Origin: Sphaerolaimus hirsutus
Lineage: Eukaryota; Nematoda; Chromadorea; Monhysterida; Sphaerolaimidae
Direction of reading: 5' to 3'
NCBI GenBank assembly: GCA_964036195.1
Contig: OZ038453.1
Span: forward strand, 23,708,352 to 23,772,351
DNA length: 64,000 nucleotides
Shown: positions 1-11,545 of the stretch, piece after piece
Numbering within the stretch: position 1 is the first letter of the stretch
Layout of the letters: every line of letters starts with the position of its first letter
Translations under genes and position numbers: made by a program
The notes under the pieces: generated by a model
What the model saw: the letters and a program-made list of their open reading frames with translations, nothing else
Database searches by the model: none
Told to the model about the DNA's origin: nothing

Positions 1-336
1 ACTGCATGGAAACCACGACGTGCTCGCATGCATACCGCTGCCACGGGGCACCCGCCCGCGTTGTGGTTGCCATGCAGTCATTGTGGCCCACTGAGTGCAC
101 GCAGTTGCCCACTGAGCGCTGTTGCCATGTGGTTATTTGCCGTTTTCATGCTGAAACTTCACCCACCTTGATAACTCTTCCAGACACATCCTGAAAAATT
201 GCAAGATACTTTTTGATTGGATGCATTTTGATATGGTGCTGATGCTGACACTTCAATCTTGCCAACATTGCAAAGTGTCTTCTACAATTATGAATGGTTG
301 AAGTGTATGTGAAGTGTGTGGAAGATACTCACAAAT
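1..336. other. Flank of LPP-A, no gene seen
   Basis: No coding exon, RNA gene or clear repeat boundary is recognised. The stretch lies 3' of the LPP-A stop codon and should hold its 3' untranslated region. Positions 240-330 repeat a GAAGTGT/GTGTGGAAG word that returns as a dense array at 43.8-44.15 kb. No AATAAA signal was seen on the minus strand here. Confidence 0.4.
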
Positions 337-3300
337 TTAGTGCTGATTGAAGCATGCCACTTTATGTGCATTCACTCTTCTTCTGAATGCATCACACCCA
401 TTTTTAGCTGTGATTGTATACACCTCAAAACATACTGTTGCAAATCCCAAAATTGTACCAATGAGAGAACCAGCCAGCACATCAGTTGCATGGTGCACTC
501 TGTCTGTGACTCTTGATACTGATATCAAAATTGCACCAAGAAACAGAAACACTAGTATTGCATACTTCACCAATGGAGACTGACATATCTTTGTCCAATG
601 ACACTGAAAGTGAACATAAATCTGAAAATTTAATGGATGAAATTAATGCAATAAATGTGCTGTTGGGTGCTCAAAAGTTGGAACATGCTTTAAACAAACA
701 ACTGGCATTGTGTTTAGTGATGAAAAAATTCCATGGTGCTGGTGCCTGCCTATACGGTAGCTAGTACTAGAGCAAAAAGCACAATGACACTTGCTAATTC
801 ACACTATTTTACTGTGATGTTATTTTGCAGTTACGCCAGCAACAAAAGCACCTGAAGTCAAGGAAATGCCATGGTGCTTCTGGTGCTTAATACCAAAATT
901 ATGCCACTTTGTCATCACTAGACATTAAGTTACATGGACAGGTATTCACATAAATTTACACCAAAATACAAAGTTATTTGGGATAATTGAAGATGCTTTG
1001 TTTTTTATTTGTCTGTTCATTTGCCCTTCAGCAATATGGCAAATAAAACTGAATGCAATTGGACTAACAAACATTTCAATGTAAACATAAATAAAAAATT
1101 GTAAAGCATAAATCAATCAAACTGACACTCATGAATGTGGCAAAATACAAACAGAAGCCAGCATGACCACTGGGAAAGCTGAGTCTGGCTCCATTAATGT
1201 TGGGTGTGTCTTGGTCAGTGCACACTGGTGCAGAGAGATACCTGTGAGGGTACCAATGAGCCGTGTAAGAATTACATGCATAACTGGAGAAGGCTGAATG
1301 CACCTAGATGGATTGTCTTGGCAGAATGCCAATGATTCATTACTTGGCTGGCATTGATCCAGGAAGTATGGTCTCAGTCTTCCAACTGATAGTTTCAATA
1401 AATCAATTGTTATTTTCTGAGTCATTGCACCCAATAATAGAAATCCTGTAGTGTGGTATTATGAATTTGTGACAACTAAATGGAAAGTTTCATTTTTGGT
1501 GGAGAATTTTTTGAGGATTAAAACTGCATTATCATATTGCAAAAAAATGTATTGCTATTTTGTAAGAAATGCATTTATGATGACATTGCTGTTGTGGACA
1601 AAGATGGCACTAGGCCACCATAAATCTGGCTGCAAGGTGCCAGAAAGATCTCATTATCACCAAGAACAAATTTTTAGAATGGGTGCTGTAAAATTACCAT
1701 ATATCCATTATAAATTACAGCTATTTTTTCATCAATTTTTTTTGGCTGGGGAGTTATTCAAGAGGGTTATTCAAAGGGAAAGCACCATGTCACTTTTGGT
1801 GCTTGGCACTATTTTGTGGTGCCAGGAACAAAATGCCTGGTGCTGGCGCTGAGGTTCAGAAAAGCAGCAAAGTGCTTTTGGCACTTGGTACCAAAGTCCT
1901 TTTTGATCACTAGTCCCAACTCAATTTCTTGATCAACATTTTATGCCAGATAATAATAAATAACCTGTATATTTGTAAATTCTGACCACAACTGGTGGGA
2001 CATTCATCCTTCTTGTTGATAGTGAGCATACATAGCCTCTACTTTCCTCAGCCACTGGTTTAATTTCATTGTAAATTTCTGACAGTATTACCTGTGAACA
2101 TAACACAATATATGAGTAAGGATGGTACAAATTGGTCTTCATTAGAGTGAAACCTGTGTGCAAATAAATTTGCAAATGCAAACTGGAATGTTCAGGTTCT
2201 CATGAATAAAATTTTTTTATGAAGGATGCCATTTATGATTCTTTAGTCACACTTTTGCTGTACCCAAAATTCCCAATAAACCATTTAGTGCTATTTCCCC
2301 CCCCCCTTATTTTCAATATAGAAACCTAGTTGTTCCATATATACACAGTCTTAGAAGTTTTTGGAATATGGCAGAGTCTTTGTAAGAATTTTGAAACCCT
2401 CTCAAGTGCCAAACTTCATATTTAAATTGCAAATTACCAGGCATAACCTACCACAAAGACAGCTGCAATAGTGAATATGTATAAATAGATAGCTGGTACT
2501 GTTTCTCCCATCCAGGGAAATGAGATGCTCTCATCATTGCAAAGGTAGCCTTGTTCCCTCGGACTGACATTACGTAGGACACTGAGTATGGGAGTTAAGC
2601 ACAAATGAGGGATCACATTTTGAAGGGTGCTGTCAACACAGTTATATATACAAAACTGCTTGGGAAAGTTGTTGATTTTTGGATGATATGCTTGGGTTTG
2701 ATGTTGAGATGGAACTTCAAACTTCTGTCCTCATTCAATAGCCCCTAGCCTACACACACTGGTTTTATACTGAAAATTGGGAAAACCCATAAATCACATT
2801 TGATCATTTTAGTTTATTGGAATACGGTGTCAGTCAACTACTGTAGGCATAGGTAGAATGGCTCATCCTGGTGAATTCAATTGTGTTCAAAGCTGATCTA
2901 TAAGTTTCTCAAAACTTTTGACAGAAAACCAAGGGCACTATACAAAAAAACACATAAGCAATCATGCACACACTGTCAAATCTCACCCAGCAATGCATGC
3001 CAATTTTCACCAATAAACACAAAACAGTCAGAATAACCTAGACATTTTATTCTTTTTCTGATTATTTATATTTCTATGTTTGTTATGACAATTTGAGAGA
3101 GCAGTAAATTCAATTTCAATTCAACAAATCTTCAATTTTCAAGGCAATATGAGAAATTCTTGTCACCAGTGTCATTCATGTGGGTGCCACTTTAACAAAA
3201 AAAACTCATCATTCAGTTCCACATGATTCGATCCAATGGGATGTCTGTAGGATCTAAAATTTCTATCAATGCATGAACGTAGGGAATTGTGCTTGCTCAC

Positions 3301-3404
3301 CGAAATAATAGGACAGTCATTACAATTGTGATAATCAGATCAACAACAATCCTTATCCATGGAATTGGTTTCAATTTTTCAGTTTCTTTATTTTGCATGG
3401 TCAT
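337..3404 (-). CDS. Lipid phosphate phosphatase A (PAP2/LPP family), 6 exons, 294 aa
   Basis: An integral membrane phosphatase that should dephosphorylate lipid phosphates such as phosphatidic, lysophosphatidic or sphingosine phosphates. Minus-strand exons in order: 3404-3301, 2563-2452, 2091-1965, 1445-1304, 1241-1127 and 621-337. They total 885 nt with stop and intron phases agree throughout. The family's three catalytic motifs are present: KLSVGRLRP (about residues 132-140), FPSGH (184-188) and SRVTDRVHHATD (236-247), with the expected general-acid and nucleophilic histidines. About six hydrophobic segments fit the LPP fold, and length is normal for the family. The start is the first of two ATGs six bases apart (3404, 3398). 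The exon 2 donor is GTG|GTAGGT, one codon shorter than in LPP-B. The exon 5 donor (ATGAGT|GTCAGT) is less certain. Motif 3 lies in one exon here but is split by an intron in LPP-B. Confidence 0.9.
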
Positions 3405-3640
3405 AATTTAGAACAGGGTATAGTGCATGGAACTTTAAAAATTGCACCAACTGAAATGTCTAGATTGTACAAGATGAAGTCTAATAAAATACTGTTTGAT
3501 GTGTTTATATGTATTCACAGTTAACATGCGCAATGGGCAAACTTAAATAATTCTATACAATACCTGGGTGCACTAAAACGGATGTACAGTAAAACATTAT
3601 GTATACTCCTCAGGCAGTACAGTTTTCATCCTCACATCAT

Positions 3641-4518
3641 AGTTGTTAAAACGATTTACGTTTACTCAATAAATACATATTCTCGCACACTGTGTAAATA
3701 TGTTTATGTTTCCTCCCAAAAAGATACTGGTACTCACATACTTGCATACTTTTTGAAAGTACGCGAGTACAAAAAATGTATTTCAAGAGGACAGAAAATG
3801 TTATTTTGCCAGACAGAAAGTGGCAAACAGGACATTTTTCTAAGAAATACTTATCAGGAGAGAAAAACACACATCTTTGATGTAAGCAGAATAACAGAGG
3901 CCTTTAGCCTACCAGACCACTGGGTAATGAAACAGTTGTTCCTTGGCACGGTGCCAAGTAAACAACGGGTGCCAATGACGTCATTTATTTTTCCGGCAAA
4001 TGTCCGGATTGTAAACTTATGTCCCGATGACGTCATTGACACTCGTCCAATGCTAGTTGGCACGTGCCCAAAATAGTTGGCACTTGTCCAATACTATTGG
4101 CACTCGCCCAATACTAGATTGGCGCCTGTCCAATAGTATTGGCACCCGTTGTTTACTTGGCACCGTGCCAAGGAACAACTGTTTCATTACCCAGTGGTCT
4201 GGTAGGCTAAAGGCCTCTGTTATTCTGCTGATGTATTTGAGGGTAAAAATTGAAAAACACCAATGGTTACGTTATTTTTGTGAGAACAACACCCCACTTT
4301 TACATTTTCTGTGAGAAAAAATACCCATTTTTATGTTTTCCCTGGAAAAAATGCTAATTTTTACGTTTCTCTGGAAACAAGTATTTTACTCACCCTTTAT
4401 GCAGTGTTAAAGTGAAAAATAAAATACTTTACGTATTCTGTACTCATGCGTGAGTAAGATAAAAATACTTTACACATTTACGTTTACTTTGAAAAAAAGT
4501 TCAGTACTTTTAACAACT
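3641..4518. repeat. TTTACG-word element, copy 1
   Basis: Bounded by GTTGTTAAAA on the left and TTTTAACAAC on the right. The interior is dense in degenerate TTTACG, AGTACTTT and ACTCG words such as TTTACGTTT and TTTTCTGTACTCG. Other copies lie at about 25.6, 34.4, 47.7 and 56.3 kb with the same ends. This copy carries a nested foldback element. No coding capacity is seen. Confidence 0.6.
3885..4229. mobile_element. Foldback element with 6-bp target duplication
   Basis: About 92-bp near-perfect inverted arms (from 3885 rightward and from 4229 leftward) begin AGCAGAATAACAGAGGCC. The directly repeated GATGTA at 3879-3884 and 4230-4235 looks like a target-site duplication. The loop repeats TTGGCAC words and has two TGACGTCA palindromes (about 3976 and 4029). 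No transposase is encoded, so the copy is non-autonomous. Confidence 0.75.
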
Positions 4519-4849
4519 CTGCCGCACATATATACTTACACAACAACATACTTAACGCGATACTTATGCATGCACATTCACCTAAAATACCGAATTACCT
4601 TGAATTAACCCCCCCCCTCGAATTAACCCCCCCTCAAAATGGGCTGGGGAAATAATAAACCCCCCTCGAAATACTCCCCCCCCCACGGAATGATGTACAT
4701 CATGTACATAATAAATATGTCATGTACGCAATGTACATGATGTATATTACTGTTAATTTGCATCGCAGCTACACATAGACTAGTTTGTGTAGCTATCTAT
4801 TTTGGGTACGCAAAAGCCTACTATTTACTACGATCCTTACGAAAAACAG

Positions 4850-5085
4850 AATAAGATTTTATAAATAGCAAAGTTTCTGCATTTTTTTTTGTTTCCGTGC
4901 GAATTTTGATTTCTGTTTTCCGGCATTTCATTTTTCCGTTTTCAGTTTTCCAGCCAATAATTTTTTTACATTTCCATTTTCCAGCAAGCAATTTTTTTTT
5001 ACCTGTTTTCTGGCAGAAATTTTTTTTACCTTTTCGTTTTCTGTCAACTGACAAAATTTTACTTTTCCATTTTCTGTAAAAACAT
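4850..5085. repeat. GGAAAA-word block, copy 1
   Basis: Degenerate TTTTCC/TTTCCGTTTT words run through the block and it ends near ACACCCTA. The same words, in reverse orientation, fill 44.99-45.53 kb, which ends ACACCCTAGG. Open frames here are low-complexity by-products. Confidence 0.5.
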
Positions 5086-5968
5086 TTTTAACACCCTACA
5101 AACCACATTGCATCTTTGCACAATGGATGTTTTGCATTTGCGTTTGATGAATAGAAGCAGACACAACTCTTTTGCCTGGGCTGGCTTAATCGATTTTTAC
5201 AAAATAGGTATACTCGGTGGACAGCACACCTAAATAGTATGAAAACCTACCATAATTTAATGAATGAATTATTGTGATAAATGTCGTAATTCCACAGTAA
5301 AAATTCCAATTCCATAAATTCCATAGTAAAAACAAAATATTATGATGAAAAACTGTATAATTTTTGGTTCATTATTCAGATGGGTTATGGTAGCTTTTCA
5401 TACCAAGTGGGATGTCCGCGCGTATATTATGTGCTTTATCTTTCCATCAAGTATTTTTTCCTCACTCGTCTAACAAGGGGCAGATAATTCAATCGGAATC
5501 GGGTAATCATTGAAGTGCTGAGAATTATTCGAGTTACCTAATACGGTATTTAAATATGGCAAACTGTCTGAAAAGAGTTAAAATTTTTGAGTGTTTTTTT
5601 TCTGTCAAATTCCCAGGAAAATAACATTCGTCATGTGTATTTACGTGACTCCGCCTTTAAAAAATATTTTCCGGTTTTGAGAAAGTGCGAGCATAAGTAT
5701 CCTGCCCGCCCGTAATCGACTAAGACATAAGTAATTTTGGATGCATACTTTGCTGTTCACTGAGTATATTCAAAACTTTAACCACGGTCATTGTATTTCA
5801 CCAATAATTAATCAACTTTCACCCAGAGCTTGATTTTCATGACTTGTTTGCAAATTCGAAGTGCCAGCATCCATTACACAGGCTTCATAATTGTTCACAA
5901 GTTTTGTTCTTTCATTGGTTTTCGCCACTGAATTTGTGTTGTTTAGTGCCAAATTCTTTTGTCCACAT

Positions 5969-8900
5969 TCAGACGCAGTTATGGGAAATATTGCAAAAGA
6001 CTGAAAGTTTTACATGTGGTTTTTTCATCAAATGTAAGTGCATTAAATAGCCTTCAAAACATACTGTAGCAAATCCCAAAATAATTCCAATAAAAGCACC
6101 AGTCAACACATCTGTCACATGGTGAGCTCTGGGGGCAATCCTGCATCCTGTAAAGTGTTTAGTAAAGTGCCAAATGCCATGTAAAACGTCACTTTTCAAA
6201 AATTATAACTGAACTTATGACATAATGGGTAGAATGTATTTTCCTTTACTTGCATTTGACTTATTATGGTCTGTGACAAGTTCACTTTATTTGATTTGAT
6301 AATGCATAACTTTTGACAAATTTGTTTAACATTTTACATGATATTTGGCACTTACTTTACACTTTACAGGGTGTGGGACTGCTACCTGTCCGTGACTCTT
6401 GATACTGATATCAAAATTGCACCAAAGAACAGGAACATTCTCACTGTGTACTTCACCAATGGAGACTGGCTTATGTCTGTCCACTGGCCTCGAAAGTGAA
6501 GGTAATACTGGAAATATTGAATATTAGCTGGGGCCAGGGTTGGTTTTATAAAAATCATTTGTATACAAATTGTATAAAAATTGTATAAAAATATATTTTA
6601 TTTTGATTTTATTCTTGTTTCATTTTATTTTATTTTATTCCAAAATGTTAATAAAATGGCCCATTCTATTTACAAAAATTTTACAGAAATTTTACAAAAA
6701 ATCTGAATCTTGCATGCAAGGCCAGAAAAATGTTATAATTAGACCTAAACATGAAAAACGTGTACAAATTTTTTCATTACTTTGCAGAAGTTGCATGCAG
6801 TAGGTATTGTAAGCTAGTTGCATGCAAGTGTTAGGTTACAATTATTGATATGAATGGTTTGCATTGTCAGTGGAAGTACTACTAGTGTGCTGGCACATTT
6901 GTAAAAATAACATGCAAGGTGTTAATTGTCATGACAAATGTAACGTAGAGTCAATTGACATCTCAAATGTCAAGCAAAGTGTCAATTGTCATGACAAATG
7001 TCATGCAAAGTATAAATTGTGTATCCAAATCTTATGCTTTGGTATCCAAATATTACGTTTTTGGTATCCAAATCTTATGTTTTTGTATCCAAACGTTCAC
7101 ATAAGATTTGATACAAAAACAACATCAAGATTTGGATACAATTTGCTTGACAGTTGCGACTTTAATTTTTATTTGTCATGGCAATTGACACCTTACTTAA
7201 CATTTGTCATGACAATTGACACTTTGCACAACATTTCATATGACATTTGACACTTTATAGGGCTTGGGACTGCCCCAGTTCCGCAAATAAACAGGTTGAA
7301 CCCCAAGCAACACAATAAATTTTTTTACAATTTTTATTTTTATTTTGAAATTTACCATTTTATTTTATTCTTAAATTTTCCATTTTATTTTTATTTTATT
7401 TTTATTTTTTTCTGAGATTTTGCCAACCCTGGCTGGGGCTAGTTCCGCAAATCGAGAAGTGAGAAGTAACATGGCAAATGCGAAGTGAATTGAGAAGTAA
7501 AATGGCAAAAGTGAATAGGTTCCTATTTATTTATACTTTTTATTTTTTAATCACTTTTGCCAATTTACTTGCCATTTCACTTCACTTTTGCCATTACTTC
7601 GCTTTTGCCATTTTACTTCTCACTTCTCCACTTGCAGAACTGGCCCCAGGTGTTTTATAAAATTGGCTTGACATGCCTTGGCATGAGACCTTGATTAAGT
7701 AAATTCATTAAAGGATATTTTTGGTACTTATTCATCAGGTATTTTATGAATTTTTTAGCTCAACCAAACTAACACTAATGAAGATGGCAAAGTAGAAACA
7801 GAAGCCAGCATGCCCACTGGGAAAGCTGAGCCTTGCCCTGTAAGTGCCATATGTATCTGGATTGGTGCACACTGGAGCAGAGAGATACCTGTGAGGGTAC
7901 CAATGAGCCATTGGATAAAATTAGATACACTAAAGAAGAAGGCTGAATGCACCCAGATGGATTGTCTTGGCAGAATGCCAATGATTCATTACTTGGTTGG
8001 CATTGATCCAGGAAAAATGGCCTCAGTCTGCCAACTGTAACTTTCAACAGATCAATGGTCAGCAGCCCATTCATTGCACCCAATGCTAAGAAGCCTGCAG
8101 TGGGGTAGGATGAATAAACACAAAGCTTTAATGTAGTGAGGTGCAAAACTATTTTGAGAAAAAATCTACTTTTTAAAATAGATTTTTCAAATTTTAAATC
8201 TTCCACCAAATTTTGTATTTAACCTGCATAGTAGTAAATGCTGACCACAAATGGTGGAATTTTTATCCTCCTTGTTGATAATGAAAACATGTAGCCACCA
8301 CTTTCCTCAGTAGCATATCTTATTTTGTTATGAACTTCTGTCACAATTACCTGGAATTGCAATATATCATAGAATATGAGTAATGCAACAATATATAAAT
8401 GGACCAAATATTAACCAAACTTTGTGAAGCAATTGATACTAGTGGTGGAAAAGCGCCAGGAAAAATGGCGCTAGGCGCCAATGGCGCCATTCAAAAATAT
8501 GGCGCCGGTCACCAGAGGGCGCCACAGAAAAAATGGCGCCAGGCGCCAATGGCGCCATTCAAAAATATGGCGCCGGGCACCAGAGGGCGCCACAGAAAAT
8601 GGCGCCATGGCGCCATCTGAAAAAATGGCGCCGGGCGCCAAAGGCGCCAGAAACAATGGCGCCAGGCGCCAAAATGGCGCGAACAACAAAATTCACTACC
8701 GTATATCCTTGAATAAGACCCCAGGGGCGTTATTATTTCGTCAGAGGTTTTGGAGGGGGGCGTTATTCAAGGGGGGGTACTATTCAAGGGGGGGAGTTAT
8801 TTTTTCCTCAGAACTTCCAGGAAAACTTTCACATTATTCATTGTTTGTATGCATTCCGTCAACACATCTAATGCAGAAAATGACCAGTTCAACAATAACA

Positions 8901-11545
8901 AAAACAACGTATCCATCCTAAAATTTGTGTTCATCGGCGTGTAGGTATGCATACGCTGCGTACACATAATGTATCTGCTGTGCCGTCTCGGCCGTCGGCT
9001 AACATTCTTTTGTATTTTTCGTTTCACACACCAGACCCCATTTGCATTCGATGAATCAGCCCAGACATAGCTTTATTTTTCTGCTTGTCTCGGTTTCATT
9101 TTCGTGTGTTGCTCATCGATCGTTTTACCCAGAGGGGGGACTTATTCAAGAGGGGGGAGTTATTCAAGGGGGGGCGTTATTTTTTCCTCACATGGCCAAC
9201 AGGGGGGTGTTATTCAAGGGGGGGTATTATTCGAGGGGGGGGTCTTATTCAAGGATATACGGTATTTCAGCAGAAATTTTCAAGCAGGTTTATCATTTCA
9301 TCAGAACTTTTATGAAATTGTATTACTGTATTTCCTCGAAATACCCATCTCAAAATCTACACTACAAAAAAATTATGTCAAAATAATTACCCCACCCTTG
9401 AAAAACCCCCTCCCTCGATTAACAACTGCAAAATTTCCACTACAAAAAAATCAACCCCCTGGGGGTATTTCGGGGAATACGGTATCTACCTATTCCCCTT
9501 TCCTACAATGTTTCTCGGATAAACCACCCACAAAATACCCCCTGGGGCCAGATTTAATTCACCCTACAGATTTGTAGGGTAGGGCGTACGCCCGATAAAT
9601 TTTTCAAGTTCAGCCGCATCGACGCACATGCACCGAGAGCAAGGCGGTTTGTAAAATATACGAAACCATCCCTTAAGGTCGCCGATATTGCCATATGACG
9701 TATATCGCTTCGATTTTGGCCCGGAAATCACGATTTCGTCATTTCCTGGCCGTCTGCCAATTCGTTTTTTATTTTATTTTGTCGGGCGGGTTACTCGCAT
9801 AAGTCGAGCTTTTGTGTAGTCAGGTGGTCACTTTTTTAGTGTTCACTGTCTGCAATCGAAACCATGAGGGCAGCGACAAGAAAGAAATGCATGCACGAGC
9901 GTACAAAAGCGCGACTTATGCGAGTAACCCGCCCGACAAAATAAAATAAAAAGCAAATTGGCAGACAGCCAAGAAATGACGAAATCATGATTTCCGTGCC
10001 AAAATCGAAGTGATATACGTCATATTGCAATATCGGCGACCTTAAGGGATGGTTTCGTATATTTTACAAACCGGCTTGCTCTCGGTGCATGTGCGTCGAT
10101 GCGGCTGAACTTTAAAAAAAGTCTATCGGGCGTACGCCCTACCCTACAAATATGTGGGGAGAATTAAATCTGGCCATAGGTCTGAGCAAGCTGGGGAAAT
10201 AGCAGCCCCCCCCCAAATACAGTGCTTTGTAAATAGATAATCTATTGTGTAATGGCTGTAAAAAAAATTATTAAACATTTTCATTTTCATTAACATCATT
10301 TAGATTAATATTTTTCCAATTGTTATGTAGGTATGAAGATTTGCTGTTTATGGCATAAAACAATCAACGTAAACCCAAACTTGCAACGCTGGCAAACAGT
10401 TACAAAGGTGAATGTGCTAAATATCATCAAAATGACATCATTCAGCAGAAAAAGCAGTTGAATATGGCAGAATATTAACTTTCATCCCCGCATCCTGGCG
10501 CCATACAAGACAATGGCGCCGGGCGCCAAATTGGCGCCAGCGAAAATGGCGCCAAGCACCAAGGGCGCCACGGCGTCATTCGAAATAATGGCGCCACAGA
10601 AAAGGGCGCCAGGCGCCAATGGCGCCATGGCGCTAGCGCCCTTTGGCGCCATTAAAGGGCGCCAGCGCCATGGCGCCATTCCATCACTAATTGATACATC
10701 TAAGGAGTGCATTTAGCTTCTGATATTCTGTAGAAAATGCCCAGTTTTTTACTGTCCATATCAAATACAAAAGATATATTGATCAACTAGAAAATATTGA
10801 TTTTGCTCATCCAATGAGTAAAATCTAGATGTGCCCACCCAAATTTCAGATACAAATCCCATGTACAAATTTTCAATTTTTGAAACTTACTATAATAACT
10901 CCCAATATTGGACCAAACGTATAGACATAAATAGAAGGCACTGTTTCATTTCTCTTTGGAAATGAGATGCTCTTATCATCGCAAAAGTAGCCCTGTTCTC
11001 TTGGACTGGCACCATATTCCATCCTGGAAAAGGAAAACACCATATTAAGGTGTTTTTCACATGATTTTTCTGTGATGAAATAATTTTTTGATTTTTTCAA
11101 CCAGTTTTTGATGAAAATGAAATATACAGTATGTGTGATGCATCAATTTATTTTAAATACCTATTTTATCAGCCTAACTGCCTGGGACAAACATTAAATT
11201 CAATAGATTTCACATTCACTTTCACATTTTTACAAGACATTTCTTTGGAAAAATAAATAAAGTTCAATTGGGGCTACAAGGAACAAAATAGGTTACCAAA
11301 TTGCATACCCGCCCATCTGACATGAAATTGAGGGGTGGGGGCTATAATCTGCACTTCACAGTAAACACATCACTATTCACAATGCTTCACACATTCATCC
11401 ACATTTTCACAGTGTGGTCCAAAAAAGGTGTATTTACTCACCAAAGCACTAAAACAGCCAGTACAATTGTAATGATCACATCGACAACAATTCTCAGCCA
11501 TGGCATTTGTAATTTGTCATTGTTAGCTGCACTGGCAGCTAGCAT
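5969..11545 (-). CDS. Lipid phosphate phosphatase B (PAP2/LPP family), 7 exons, 297 aa
   Basis: Tandem paralog of LPP-A with the same predicted membrane lipid phosphatase role. Minus-strand exons: 11545-11442, 11005-10891, 8350-8224, 8094-7953, 7888-7765, 6507-6386 and 6128-5969. They total 894 nt with stop, in consistent phase. Motif 1 is KVTVGRLRP, motif 2 FPSGH and motif 3 SRVTDRAHHVTD, so the active site looks complete. Exons 1, 3 and 4 match LPP-A in length exactly (104, 127, 142 nt). An in-frame stop upstream of 11545 supports that ATG as start. An extra intron (6129-6385) cuts motif 3 after SRVTD and consists of a transposon. Intron 2 is expanded by repeats to 2.5 kb. The C-terminal tail after the last membrane segment is unlike LPP-A's, so the last few dozen residues are less certain. 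Confidence 0.9.
6129..6385 (-). mobile_element. Introner-like transposon forming an intron of LPP-B
   Basis: The whole intron is a short inverted-repeat element read on the minus strand. Its left end is GTAGCAGTCCCACACCCTG directly after exonic ACAG. Its right end is TTTACAGGATGCAGG then ATTGCCCCCAG, abutting exonic AGCTCACC. The sister gene LPP-A has uninterrupted coding sequence at this exact point (SRVTD then RVHHATD). The CAG on both sides is consistent with a 3-bp target duplication that supplies the acceptor AG. About 27 bp of terminal inverted repeat is recognisable. Confidence 0.85.
6535..7435. repeat. AATAAAAT-word element, copy 1
   Basis: Begins CAGGGTTGGTTTTATAAAA and ends TTTTGCCAACCCTG, so the AGGGTTGG termini are inverted. 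Blocks of TTTTATTTTATT-type words (6590-6690, 7320-7420) flank a core. The core carries ATTGTCATGACAAATGTCA inverted repeats and a GTATCCAAATCTTATG hairpin, shared with the larger introner-family copies at 39.4 and 61.3 kb. A TAGGGCTTGGGACTGCCCCAG-like introner right end (written here with spaces removed: TTGGGACTGCCCCAG) closes at 7278. It lies in LPP-B intron 5. A second copy is at 36.67-36.99 kb. Confidence 0.55.
7432..7656. mobile_element. Short TIR element with CTGGGGC(C/T)AGTTC ends
   Basis: Left end CTGGGGCTAGTTCCGCAA, right end TTGCAGAACTGGCCCCAG, forming inverted termini. The interior repeats GAAGTGAGAAGTAA and ATGGCAAAAG words in inverted halves. It is a non-autonomous MITE in LPP-B intron 5. 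A diverged relative sits at about 16.30-16.50 kb in WDR48 intron 7. Confidence 0.65.
8440..8692. repeat. GGCGCC-word element in LPP-B intron 2
   Basis: Starts near TAGTGGTGGAAAAGCGCC and consists of GGCGCC, a self-complementary hexamer, in phrases such as AATGGCGCCATTC and CAGAGGGCGCCACAG. The tract can pair with itself extensively. The long open frames it generates on both strands are low-complexity artefacts. Confidence 0.7.
8698..9262. mobile_element. CCGTATATCC-type MITE
   Basis: Left end ACCGTATATCCTTGAATAAG, right end CTTATTCAAGGATATACGGT, about 25 bp inverted. Subterminal G-runs read as GGGGGCGTTATT and GGGGGGTACTATTC. The interior holds single-copy-looking sequence with no open frame of note. 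One member of a group with at least ten copies in the window. Confidence 0.75.
9328..9484. mobile_element. CCGTATTTCC-type MITE, short copy
   Basis: Left end CTGTATTTCCTCGAAATACC and right end GTATTTCGGGGAATACGGTA are inverted. About 157 bp, mostly C-run subterminal sequence, directly after the 8.7-9.26 kb copy. Confidence 0.6.
9541..10190. mobile_element. Large foldback element (about 270-bp arms)
   Basis: Left arm starts near GGCCAGATTTAATTC (9545). Right arm ends GAATTAAATCTGGCC (about 10176). The arms match over roughly 270 bp with scattered differences, including the CGTACGCCC and CCATCCCTTAAGG blocks. The loop is roughly 90 bp. No gene is inside. It lies in LPP-B intron 2. Confidence 0.75.
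10497..10692. repeat. GGCGCC-word element
   Basis: Dense GGCGCC words from 10497, ending GGCGCCATTCCATCACTA, the mirrored TAGTGATGGAA terminus seen in other copies. It lies in LPP-B intron 2. Confidence 0.7.

Larger units (their letters stand above)
3405..5968. other. Intergenic between LPP-A and LPP-B, repeat-filled
   Basis: No gene is supported. Contents, left to right: possible LPP-A 5' flank to about 3640; a TTTACG-word element (3641-4518) with a foldback element nested in it; a C-run MITE remnant near 4590-4690; short ATGTACAT repeats at 4690-4760; a GGAAAA-word block (4850-5085); and an inverted-repeat element at about 5225-5410. Nothing is recognised from 5480 to 5968. The 164-codon plus-strand frame at 3582-4076 is repeat sequence. 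Confidence 0.6.

Noticed and set aside
1451-1852. 133-codon plus-strand open frame
   Set aside because: It overlaps intron 3 and the edge of exon 4 of LPP-A on the opposite strand, has no family resemblance, and ends in degenerate GGTGCC repeat words.
3582-4076. 164-codon plus-strand open frame
   Set aside because: It runs through the TTTACG-word element into a nested foldback; the composition is that of the repeats.
8481-8921. Frames up to 146 codons rich in MAP, GAR and WRHS repeats
   Set aside because: Direct translation of GGCGCC words; the same peptides appear wherever this repeat occurs, on both strands.
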